Shown: positions 43,092 to 50,007 of the stretch, piece after piece
How the letters are laid out: every line of letters starts with the position of its first letter
Position numbering within the stretch: position 1 is the first letter of the stretch
From: Clostridia bacterium
GTDB taxonomy: Bacteria; Bacillota; Clostridia; Oscillospirales; Acutalibacteraceae
NCBI GenBank assembly: GCA_017524165.1
Contig: JAFWUH010000036.1
Span: forward strand, 1 to 50,007
DNA: 50,007 nucleotides
Direction: 5' to 3'
Position numbers and translations under genes: made by a program
Notes under the pieces: model-generated
What the model saw: only the letters and a program-made list of their open reading frames with translations
Told to the model about the DNA's origin: nothing
The model's database searches: none

Positions 43092-43097
43092 ATTATA
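43092..43097 (-). promoter_or_regulatory. Possible -10 box of the LCP operon
   Basis: A TATAAT (43097-43092) lies about 30 bases before the LCP start, in the short gap after rsmI. No good -35 box is found at the right distance, so it could be an activator-dependent promoter or chance. Confidence 0.3.
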
Positions 43098-43127
43098 TAC
43101 ACGAAACCGGAAAAGAAAAGCGCCAAA

Positions 43128-43967
43128 TTATGAATTTTCTGCAACTTCCATCATTTTCCGATAAATATCTCCTTTTTTCAAGCCGGTCTTTCCTGCCGCC
43201 GTTTTGGCGGCCGTCGAAGCCGACGCACCCTGCCGCACCTCTTGCCGCGCCAGTTCCAGCGCGTCCTCTAAAGTGTAAACTGTCGGCGTAGGTTCCTGTG
43301 CCCCGCTGATGATCAGCACATATTCCCCGCGCGGAGTATTTTCACGATAAAATGCTTCCGCCTCTTTCAGGGTGGTTTGTACCACCGTTTCGTGAATTTT
43401 GGTCAATTCCCGCACGATAGCCATCGGACGGTCACCGAACGCCTGCAAAAAATCGCTCAGACTTGCCGAAAGCTTATGCGGCGCCTCGTAAAAAATCATC
43501 GTGCGCGTTTCGTTGACCAATTCTGCCAAATGTTTTTTTCGACCGACTTTATTCGTGGTCAAAAAGCCCTCAAAGCAAAACCGCCCCGACGGCATACCGG
43601 AAATAGCCAAAGCGGTCACCAGCGCACTCGGTCCCGGCACCGATTCGACCGCGATTCCGCTTCGGTGTGCCTCGCGCACCAAATCCTCCCCCGGATCGGA
43701 TATCGCCGGCATGCCGGCATCCGAGACCAGCGCGGCATTTTCCCCTGCAGCAATCCGCGCTAAAATCCGTGCGCCTTTATCTGTTTTGTTATGTTCATAA
43801 TAAGAAATCAATTCTTTTTTAATGGAAAAATAATTCAGTAATTTTGCGGTCACGCGGGTATCCTCAGCGGCAATAAAATCCACCGTCTGCAGTATCGAAA
43901 CCGCTCTCGGACTGAAATCGCCCAGATTACCGATTGGCGTTCCCACTACATAGAGTTTTCCCGACAC
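43128..43967 (-). CDS. rsmI: 16S rRNA 2'-O-ribose C1402 methyltransferase
   Basis: A 279-residue tetrapyrrole-methylase-fold enzyme. LYVVGTPIGNLGDFSPRAV and AAEDTRVTAKLLNYF are the N-terminal signature, ALVSDAGMPAISDPGEDLV and VPGPSALVTALAISGMP the SAM-binding parts, and the C-terminal helical region ends KTGLKKGDIYRKMMEV. It methylates C1402 in the decoding centre. The start is GTG at 43967 with AAGGAGG ten bases upstream; the frame further up overlaps the methyltransferase gene. The two genes overlap by 22 bases and so are coupled. Confidence 0.95.
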   Translation of the reverse strand: MSGKLYVVGTPIGNLGDFSPRAVSILQTVDFIAAEDTRVTAKLLNYFSIKKELISYYEHNKTDKGARILARIAAGENAALVSDAGMPAISDPGEDLVREAHRSGIAVESVPGPSALVTALAISGMPSGRFCFEGFLTTNKVGRKKHLAELVNETRTMIFYEAPHKLSASLSDFLQAFGDRPMAIVRELTKIHETVVQTTLKEAEAFYRENTPRGEYVLIISGAQEPTPTVYTLEDALELARQEVRQGASASTAAKTAAGKTGLKKGDIYRKMMEVAENS

Positions 43968-44707
43968 GATTCGTGTTCCTCCTTGTAGCAACCGTATATT
44001 GCTTTCATTTCGGCAGAAAGCGCGCCGTTTTCTTCGATATACAAAGTCGGCTCGATGCGCAATCCCGTTTTGCCGCACCGTCGACCCTCAACCAAAACAA
44101 GCCACGGCGCTTCGCCAAGACGCTGGCAAACTAACCGTAACCGTTTGGGCGCAATGTCATAATCGGTCATCACCGCCATCAATTCCGCCAACCGTTCGGG
44201 ACGGTGACAACAACAAAACCGCCCGGACGGCCGCAGTAACCGCGCCGCAACCGAAACAATATCTTCCAAAGTGCAAAAAATCTCATGCCGGGCGGCGGCT
44301 ACCGTTAAATCGGCATTTTGGATCCCGCCGGTCGGCGCTTTATAGGGCGGATTACAGGTCACCAGGGTGTGCTCCCCAAAGACAACCTTGCCCTTTAGCT
44401 CGTTTAAATCGCTTTCCACAAAGGTCAAATTCTCAAAGCCGTTTTCCGCCGCCGACTGTTTCGCCAAACGAATGGCTTCGGGACTGATATCCACCCCGAC
44501 GGCATTTTGGGTCAAACCGTCGCGCAGCAACAACAGCGGAATGATGCCACAGCCTGTCCCCAAATCGACCAAACGGTCTTTTTGCCGCGCGGCTGAAAAA
44601 TGTGCCAACAACACCGCGTCGGTACCAAAGGTATGATGCGGTGAAACGCGGACAAAAACCCCTTTGCCCAACGGCTGACGGTTCTTTTCGGTCAGGCGCG
44701 CGTCCAT
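43946..44707 (-). CDS. TrmN6-like tRNA adenine methyltransferase
   Basis: A 253-residue class I SAM methyltransferase of the YfiC/YabB type. The family start GVFVRVSPHHTFGTDAVLLA is followed by the SAM loop LVDLGTGCGIIPLLLL and the catalytic NPPY motif (TCNPPYKAP). Relatives methylate N6 of A37 in tRNA1(Val); the tRNA target here is inferred. The gene order with rsmI, as in yabB-yazA-rsmI of Bacillus, supports an RNA-modifying role. It overlaps the cysS end by 16 bases. Confidence 0.88.
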   Translation of the reverse strand: MDARLTEKNRQPLGKGVFVRVSPHHTFGTDAVLLAHFSAARQKDRLVDLGTGCGIIPLLLLRDGLTQNAVGVDISPEAIRLAKQSAAENGFENLTFVESDLNELKGKVVFGEHTLVTCNPPYKAPTGGIQNADLTVAAARHEIFCTLEDIVSVAARLLRPSGRFCCCHRPERLAELMAVMTDYDIAPKRLRLVCQRLGEAPWLVLVEGRRCGKTGLRIEPTLYIEENGALSAEMKAIYGCYKEEHESCRENSM

Positions 44708-46071
44708 TTTACGCCCTGCGGGGTATCTTCCAAAAGGATTCCCTGTGCCTTTAACTGATCCCGGATTTCATCCGCGCGCTTAAAATCTTTGTTTTTCCGC
44801 GCCGCGGTTCTTTCTTCGATCAAGGCTTCAATCTCGCTGTCCAGTCCTTCGGTTTTGCGATTGTAAACCAATCCCAAAACCCCTGTCAGTTCATCAAATA
44901 GCGCCGCGCAGGCGGTCAAGGTATCCTTGCCGGCACCCTCGGCAACCGTTGTGTTGATATCGCGAACCAATTGGAACAGTACCCCGATCGCATCGGCTGT
45001 ATTAAGGTCATCCTCCATCGCGTCGATAAATTTCTGACGGTGTTCGGCGAGATACGCCGGTGCCTCCCCGCCGTCGACGGCGTTTTTCAAAGCAAAATCC
45101 AAATTGTCACGGCAGGTATACAAACGCTCTAACGCGTTTTTCCCCTGCTCGATAATGTCGACCGAATAGTTAATCGGACTGCGGTACTGCGATGAAATCA
45201 TCAGGTATCGAATCGGCTCATAGCCGTATTTCTCGGCGACATCCCGTACCGTAAAGAAATTGTTGAGCGACTTCGACATTTTATGATTGTCAACATTGAT
45301 AAAGCCGTTATGCATCCAGTAATGTGCGAATTCACAGCCGTTGGCACATTCGCTTTGGGCGATTTCGTTTTCATGGTGCGGGAAAATCAAATCCAAACCG
45401 CCGCAATGGATATCAATGGTTTTGCCGAGATAGCGCCCCGCCATCGCCGAACACTCGATATGCCAGCCGGGACGACCGTCACCCCAGGGAGACGACCAAA
45501 ACGGCTCGCCGGGTTTGGCGCCCTTCCACAGACAGAAATCCATCGGGTCTTCCTTGATTTCAGCCACATCAATCCGCGCACCCGCCTCCAAATCTTCCAG
45601 CGGCTGATGCGACAGTTTGCCGTATTCGTCAAATTTCTTGGCGCGGAAATACACATCTCCGCCCGATTTATAGGCAAAGCCTTTTTCCATCAAGGCGGCA
45701 ATGATCCCCTGAATCTGCTCGATATTCTCGGTGGCACGCGGATGCACCGTAGCCTCCTGAATATTCATTCCGTGTGCGTCGACCCAAAATTCTTTAATAT
45801 ACCGCTCCGCCACCTGCGGCACCGTAATGCCCTCTTCGTTGGCTTTTTTGATCAGTTTATCATCAATATCGGTGAAATTCTGCACAAAAGTGACCTTGTA
45901 TCCGCGCCAGGTAAAATAACGGCGCAACACATCAAACACGCAGAGCGGGCGCGCGTTGCCGATATGAATATAGTTATACACGGTCGGACCGCAGGCGTAG
46001 ATTTTGACCTCCCCTTCGGTGATCGGTACAAATTCATCCTTTTGTCTTGTCAGCGTATTAAAGATTTTCAT
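44692..46071 (-). CDS. cysS: Cysteinyl-tRNA synthetase
   Basis: A 459-residue class I synthetase. HIGH is seen as [14 protein letters not shown] as HKMSKSLNN, and the zinc-binding residues as CGPTVYN, IECSAMA and HHENEIAQS. The C-terminal DALR-like domain ends [15 protein letters not shown]. The gene begins four bases into the end of cysE (ATGA), a neighbourhood known from Bacillus subtilis (gltX-cysE-cysS) that links cysteine synthesis with its charging on tRNA. Confidence 0.97.
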   Translation of the reverse strand: MKIFNTLTRQKDEFVPITEGEVKIYACGPTVYNYIHIGNARPLCVFDVLRRYFTWRGYKVTFVQNFTDIDDKLIKKANEEGITVPQVAERYIKEFWVDAHGMNIQEATVHPRATENIEQIQGIIAALMEKGFAYKSGGDVYFRAKKFDEYGKLSHQPLEDLEAGARIDVAEIKEDPMDFCLWKGAKPGEPFWSSPWGDGRPGWHIECSAMAGRYLGKTIDIHCGGLDLIFPHHENEIAQSECANGCEFAHYWMHNGFINVDNHKMSKSLNNFFTVRDVAEKYGYEPIRYLMISSQYRSPINYSVDIIEQGKNALERLYTCRDNLDFALKNAVDGGEAPAYLAEHRQKFIDAMEDDLNTADAIGVLFQLVRDINTTVAEGAGKDTLTACAALFDELTGVLGLVYNRKTEGLDSEIEALIEERTAARKNKDFKRADEIRDQLKAQGILLEDTPQGVKWTRA

Positions 46072-46715
46072 GCTTTATCATCCTTTATCGTTTCAAGTTG
46101 TTGCTTGAGCTCGGCTATTTTTGTTTCAATGCGTTCTAATTCCTGTTGCACCGGGTCGGAAATATGAATCTGATCCAGCGGCTGTCGCTCGACCTTTTTG
46201 CCGTCCTGACGAACCACCTTTGCCGGAACGCCGACCACCGTGGCGTTTGGCGGAACCTCTTCCAACACAACGGCGCCTGCCGCCACACGGGAATTATCGC
46301 CGATTTTAAACGGTCCCAATACCTTTGCTCCGGCGCTGATCATAACATTGTTGCCGATGGTCGGATGGCGTTTGCCGACATCCTTGCCGGTGCCGCCCAG
46401 CGTAACGCCCTGATAAATCAGCACATCATCTCCGATTTCCGCCGTTTCGCCGATCACGATCCCGGTTCCGTGATCAATGACCAGTCTTCTGCCGATGGTG
46501 GCGCCGGGATGGATCTCGATCCCGGTTTTCCGTGCCGCCCGCTGGGACACATACCGCGCCAAAAAGTACCAGTGATGCTGATAATAAAAATGGGCGCGGC
46601 GATGCATCCGAATGGCTTTTACCCCCGGATACAATAAAAATATTTCTAAAGAACTGCGTGCGGCAGGATCCCGATCCTTCACCGCTTGAATATCCTCGCG
46701 AATCCGATCAAACAA
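46068..46715 (-). CDS. cysE: Serine O-acetyltransferase
   Basis: A 215-residue left-handed beta-helix acetyltransferase, the first committed step of cysteine synthesis. FDRIREDIQAVKDRDPAARS is the N-terminal family signature, HPGATIGRRLVIDHGTGIVI and GVTLGGTGKDVGKRHPTIGN hold the active-site His/Asp, and the C-terminus is a charged helix. The start is TTG at 46715: AGGGG is eight bases upstream, it begins the family sequence exactly, and the ATG at 46769 would overlap pgsA. No T-box was seen, as the gene lies within an operon. Confidence 0.93.
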   Translation of the reverse strand: MFDRIREDIQAVKDRDPAARSSLEIFLLYPGVKAIRMHRRAHFYYQHHWYFLARYVSQRAARKTGIEIHPGATIGRRLVIDHGTGIVIGETAEIGDDVLIYQGVTLGGTGKDVGKRHPTIGNNVMISAGAKVLGPFKIGDNSRVAAGAVVLEEVPPNATVVGVPAKVVRQDGKKVERQPLDQIHISDPVQQELERIETKIAELKQQLETIKDDKA

Positions 46716-46734
46716 AACTTCATCCCCTAAAAAA

Positions 46735-47325
46735 CTACTTGGACGGATCAATGTATTCTTTGCAGGCAACCAGATAGATCGCGCCCGAAATCACACAAAG
46801 CACCGCAGAAATCCATAAAACAATACTGTTCAACACATAGAAAGCCGTTGTCAGTATGTCATTGTTTATGCCGAAATCCTCCATAACAACATACGCAAAC
46901 AATACCAAAATGATACCCACCATCTGCGTAACGGTTTTCAATTTTCCCCAAATGTTGGCGGCAACGACCTTACCGCCGCTCGACACGGTGACCAACCGCA
47001 GGGAGGAAATCAAGAATTCCCGGAAAAGCACAATAAACACGATCCAGGTGATTTGCCAGCAAACGCCGCCCATGGCGATAAAGCCGAGAAATGCGGCAGT
47101 CGTCAGCATTTTATCCGCCAACGGATCTAAAAATTTGCCGAAATCGGTGATCAAATCGTGTTTTCGCGCCATTTTGCCGTCAATCATGTCGGTCAGAGAG
47201 GCGGCGATGAACAAGAACATGGAAACCGTAAAGTGATACGGAAACTCAATCAGCAATGTCGCCATAAAAACCGGTGTGGCAATAATGCGGGCAATCGTCA
47301 GTTTATTCGGGGTATTCATACTCAT
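46735..47325 (-). CDS. pgsA: CDP-diacylglycerol-glycerol-3-phosphate 3-phosphatidyltransferase
   Basis: A 196-residue membrane enzyme that makes phosphatidylglycerol phosphate. NKLTIARIIATPVFMATLLI is the family start and LTDMIDGKMARKHDLITDFG with KFLDPLADK is the CDP-alcohol phosphotransferase motif (DxxDGxxARxxxxxxxxGxxxDxxxD). Four or five membrane helices follow. GGAGAG is eight bases before the ATG, which overlaps the rimO stop by four bases. The position beside rimO and recA is common in Firmicutes. Confidence 0.95.
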   Translation of the reverse strand: MSMNTPNKLTIARIIATPVFMATLLIEFPYHFTVSMFLFIAASLTDMIDGKMARKHDLITDFGKFLDPLADKMLTTAAFLGFIAMGGVCWQITWIVFIVLFREFLISSLRLVTVSSGGKVVAANIWGKLKTVTQMVGIILVLFAYVVMEDFGINNDILTTAFYVLNSIVLWISAVLCVISGAIYLVACKEYIDPSK

Positions 47326-48647
47326 TTTTTCAACTCTCCCAGCAAATCATAATCCAAGGTATCGTTAATATGCACGGTCACGAAATCACCAATCACCAAC
47401 GGTCTGTCGGAAAGGAAGAAAACCTTTCCGTCCACCTCGGGTGCGTCGGCGGGGGAACGACCGAAATAACACTTGATGTAATCGTCCCATCCCTCGATCA
47501 GTACCACGGTATTGGTATCCAACCGCTCGGCGTTCTTTTCGCCGGCAATCGTCAACTGCCGTTCCATAATGTGCTCGGCGCGGTCTATGCGTACCTGCTC
47601 CGGAATTTGATCTGGATACTCCGCCGCCACGGTTTCCTCCTCTGGTGAGTAGGCAAAACATCCTAACCGGTCAAACCGCGTTTCGGCGACAAAACGGTCT
47701 AATTCGGCAAACTGTTCCTCGGTTTCTCCGGGAAAGCCGGTAATGAGGGTGGTGCGAAGTACTACGCCCGGAATTTTTGCCCGAATCTTTTCTATCAGAG
47801 CAGTCAAGCTTTCTTGATCGCCCTTTCGGTTCATTCGTTTCAGGATCTCCCCGTTGCAATGCTGAATCGGAATATCCAAGTAAGGCACCAGCTTTTCTTC
47901 CGCCGCAATCGTTTCCAACAGCTCGTCGGTGATCCGGTCGGGATAGGTATAGAGCGTACGGATCCACACCAATCCGTCGATTTTGCAGAGCGCACGCAAC
48001 AGTTCGACCAGCATCGGTCTGCCGTAAAGATCGGTGCCGTAATCGGTCGTATCCTGCGCGACGACAATCAATTCTTTTACCCCGCCGTTCGCTAACTTTT
48101 GCGCTTCGGCGACACAGTCTTCGATGCTGCGGCTTCGCATTCTGCCGCGAATTTTCGGAATGGCGCAGTAGGTGCATCCGTTATCGCATCCGTCGGCAAT
48201 TTTCAAATAGGTACTGAACGGATATCCGCCCAAAATACGGTCACCGTTTAAATCCAAATCACACTTTTCGGCAAAGCGATTTTGACGGTTGCCGTCCATT
48301 GCTTCGCGCACAATTTCGGCAATGCGGCCGTTCGCGCCGATGCCGACGCAAACATCCACTTCCGGAATGTCCTCGGTCACATCATTTTGATACCGTTCCG
48401 CCAAACATCCCGTGACGATGAGCGCCTTACACCGGCCCTCGGTTTTATAGGACGCCGCCTCTAAAATATTCTCAATCGCCTCTTTTTTGGCATCCTCGAT
48501 AAATCCGCAGGTATTGATAATAATGACATCGGCATCGGCTTCCTCCGCTCCGATTTCATAACCTGCATTTTTCAAGGTCGCCAGCATGCGCTCGGCATCC
48601 ACCTGATTTTTCGGACAACCGAGGGACACCATACTGATTTTTTCCAT
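47322..48647 (-). CDS. rimO: Ribosomal protein S12 methylthiotransferase
   Basis: A 441-residue radical SAM enzyme. The N-terminal cluster domain has SLGCPKNQVDAERML and further cysteines in INTCGFI and VTGCLAERY; the radical SAM motif is CDNGCTYCAIP; a TRAM domain closes the protein (VVLIEGWDDYIKCYFGRSPA). The SLGCPKNxVD start and the RIRGRMRSR-type sequence distinguish RimO from MiaB. It adds a methylthio group to an Asp of S12. Located between recX and pgsA. Confidence 0.95.
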   Translation of the reverse strand: MEKISMVSLGCPKNQVDAERMLATLKNAGYEIGAEEADADVIIINTCGFIEDAKKEAIENILEAASYKTEGRCKALIVTGCLAERYQNDVTEDIPEVDVCVGIGANGRIAEIVREAMDGNRQNRFAEKCDLDLNGDRILGGYPFSTYLKIADGCDNGCTYCAIPKIRGRMRSRSIEDCVAEAQKLANGGVKELIVVAQDTTDYGTDLYGRPMLVELLRALCKIDGLVWIRTLYTYPDRITDELLETIAAEEKLVPYLDIPIQHCNGEILKRMNRKGDQESLTALIEKIRAKIPGVVLRTTLITGFPGETEEQFAELDRFVAETRFDRLGCFAYSPEEETVAAEYPDQIPEQVRIDRAEHIMERQLTIAGEKNAERLDTNTVVLIEGWDDYIKCYFGRSPADAPEVDGKVFFLSDRPLVIGDFVTVHINDTLDYDLLGELKK

Positions 48648-48651
48648 GTGT

Positions 48652-49275
48652 TTATTCCTCGCTGTATTCTAATTCTTCGGCATAGGCTTTCATCACCGAC
48701 CGCACGGCACCGTAAGAAAAACCCTTGCGCATTAATGCGGCATATACCTTCTGCACCGACGCGGAGTCGGTCATTGTTTTGGCGTATTTTTTTTCCAGCC
48801 AGACTCGAATCTGCTCTTCTTCGTTGACCGGTTGTTCGTTCAAGACCTGTTCGATCAAATCTCTCGGCACACCCTTTTGCATCATCTTGGCAAAGGTTGC
48901 CCGTTTGGAGAGATGCCGTTCGGCACAAAGCCGGGCAAAACGCTCGGCATAGCGCGCGTCATCCACCATGCCGTATTCCTGCAAAAAAGCCAGGACTTTT
49001 TCCCCGGCTTCCGGCGGGAATCCGGCACGCTTTAATTTTTCCAACAAGCCGCGTTCGGTCAAATCGCCGCGGTCTAAATACCACAGCGCCCGTTCTTTAG
49101 CGCGGACAAAATCCGATTGCTCAGAAAGCTGCGACAGTCTTTCCTCCGAAAGAACCGTCCCCACCCGAAGTCCCGCTTCCTTGACCACGCTTTGATCCAA
49201 GTCGACCGTCCGACCGTCCTCCAGGGTCAGCCGGGACAGATGTTTCTTCTCTTTGGTAACGGATAAAACGGTCAT
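48652..49275 (-). CDS. recX: Regulatory protein RecX
   Basis: A 207-residue protein with the three-helix repeats of RecX (ALWYLDRGDLTERGLLEKL, DDARYAERFARLCAERHLSK, VQKVYAALMRKGFSYGAVRS). RecX inhibits or modulates RecA filaments. Its ATG shares one base with the recA stop (TGATG), so the two are translated in a coupled way, and it ends four bases before rimO. Confidence 0.93.
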   Translation of the reverse strand: MTVLSVTKEKKHLSRLTLEDGRTVDLDQSVVKEAGLRVGTVLSEERLSQLSEQSDFVRAKERALWYLDRGDLTERGLLEKLKRAGFPPEAGEKVLAFLQEYGMVDDARYAERFARLCAERHLSKRATFAKMMQKGVPRDLIEQVLNEQPVNEEEQIRVWLEKKYAKTMTDSASVQKVYAALMRKGFSYGAVRSVMKAYAEELEYSEE

Positions 49276-50007
49276 CAGTCATCCACGGCAATGTCGATAT
49301 TGACACGGGCATGGCTGACAGGCGGTTCGGCGTCGACCGGCATTAAAACCGGCTCGTTATCCACCGTTTTATCGGATTTCGGCGTGGTAGCTTCACGATA
49401 GCATGCCATAATTTTTTCTTCTATTTCCTGTGCCAGCTCTTTGTTTTCTTCCAACAACAGCTTCACATTGTCACGACCCTGCCCAAGCCGTTCTTCGCCG
49501 TAATAGAACCATGCACCCGAGCGTTTCAAAACCTCAAATTTCAGACCCAAGTCAACCAGCTCGCCGGTATGGGAAATGCCCTTGCCGTACATGACATCAA
49601 ATTCCGCTTCCCGGAAGGGCGGCGCCACCTTATTCTTGACAATTTTGGCGCGGGTACGGGATCCAACCATCTCACCGTTATTTTTCAGCGTTTCGATCTT
49701 GCGGATATCAATGCGCACGCTGGCGTAGAACTTCAGCGCACGGCCACCGGTCGTGGTTTCACTGCTGCCATACAGAACGCCGATTTTATCGCGCAGCTGA
49801 TTAATAAAGATCGCCGAGCAGTTTGCCCGCGAAAGCGCCGCGGTCAGCTTACGCATTGCCTGTGACATCAAGCGCGCCAGCTGGCCGACATGGGAATCGC
49901 CCATTTCTCCCTCAATTTCAGCTTTAGTCACCAGCGCGGCAACCGAGTCGATGACGATGATATCCACCGCGCCCGATCGCACCAATGCCTCGGCAATTTC
50001 CAACGCC
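49275..50007 (-). CDS. recA: Recombinase RecA, C-terminal part cut by the window edge
   Basis: The last 243 codons of Rec[21 protein letters not shown] (read as [18 protein letters not shown]) carries the Walker B strand, [19 protein letters not shown] the L1-region helix, [20 protein letters not shown] the L2 loop and [14 protein letters not shown] the conserved follow-up. The P-loop lies outside the window. The tail is acidic (ending [12 protein letters not shown]), as usual. The residues LYGSS before ETTTGG replace the more common MFGNP. RecA performs strand exchange and triggers the SOS response; no LexA site can be checked because the promoter is not here. Confidence 0.96.
   Translation of the reverse strand, partial: ALEIAEALVRSGAVDIIVIDSVAALVTKAEIEGEMGDSHVGQLARLMSQAMRKLTAALSRANCSAIFINQLRDKIGVLYGSSETTTGGRALKFYASVRIDIRKIETLKNNGEMVGSRTRAKIVKNKVAPPFREAEFDVMYGKGISHTGELVDLGLKFEVLKRSGAWFYYGEERLGQGRDNVKLLLEENKELAQEIEEKIMACYREATTPKSDKTVDNEPVLMPVDAEPPVSHARVNIDIAVDD

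Noticed and set aside
1-50007. CRISPR arrays, prophage, insertion sequences, tRNA or rRNA genes
   Set aside because: No regular repeat-spacer series, transposase or integrase motifs, or tRNA cloverleaf-like stretches were noticed; gaps between genes are short and accounted for.

Overview
The window reads as chromosome from an anaerobic, endospore-forming member of the Clostridia (Bacillota), most like the Oscillospiraceae/Ruminococcaceae. The grounds are the Clostridia-type order of the ribosomal protein cluster (with a KOW-domain gene between map and infA), SpoIIID, zinc-binding forms of S4, S14, L36 and adenylate kinase, cohesin and dockerin modules, and a Re-citrate synthase-like gene next to aconitase and isocitrate dehydrogenase. 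No phage, insertion sequence, CRISPR array, tRNA or rRNA was seen. Both window ends cut genes (rpoA and recA).

Region 1 (1-14.7 kb, minus strand) is the S10-spc-alpha ribosomal cluster, read from rpsJ at the right to rpoA at the left: rpsJ, rplC, rplD, rplW, rplB, rpsS, rplV, rpsC, rplP, rpmC, rpsQ, rplN, rplX, rplE, rpsN, rpsH, rplF, rplR, rpsE, rpmD, rplO, secY, adk, map, KOW gene, infA, rpmJ, rpsM, rpsK, rpsD, rpoA. A good promoter lies about 285 bases upstream of rpsJ and leaves a long structured leader.

Region 2 (14.7-23.7 kb) is a cell-surface block. It holds a secreted transglutaminase-like dockerin protein, two membrane-anchored single-cohesin proteins, a sugar nucleotidyltransferase, a polyprenyl-phosphate glycosylphosphotransferase, spoIIID, and on the plus strand a family 2 glycosyltransferase and a Wzx-type flippase. 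A cohesin gene is placed in the same transcription unit as the polysaccharide-initiating enzymes, which suggests that a small cohesin/dockerin system and a surface polysaccharide are made together.

Region 3 (23.7-28.8 kb, minus) is a tight five-gene operon: cysteine desulfurase, thiI, class B sortase, a membrane protein with a degenerate CinA/MoaB-like domain, and a small multidrug-export family membrane protein. A divergent promoter pair separates it from an M24 aminopeptidase (plus).

Region 4 (30.0-35.3 kb, plus) is a 2-oxoglutarate/glutamate precursor operon: Re-citrate synthase-like enzyme, GntR/FCD regulator, aconitase, isocitrate dehydrogenase. It has a perfect -35/-10 promoter followed at once by a palindrome and four ATACA repeats at exact 8-base spacing, a likely operator for the regulator encoded inside the operon.

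Region 5 (35.3-40.2 kb) carries manA, a small secreted dockerin protein, a lipoprotein, a secreted protein with a possible cohesin-like domain, a YfcE-type phosphodiesterase, and three small plus-strand genes of unknown function. Region 6 (40.4-50.0 kb, minus) holds an LCP-DUF6472-plsC unit and a compact, overlapping eight-gene series recA, recX, rimO, pgsA, cysE, cysS, trmN6-like, rsmI. Many start codons are TTG or GTG; where the longer reading frame overlaps a promoter or lacks a Shine-Dalgarno site, the shorter start was chosen.
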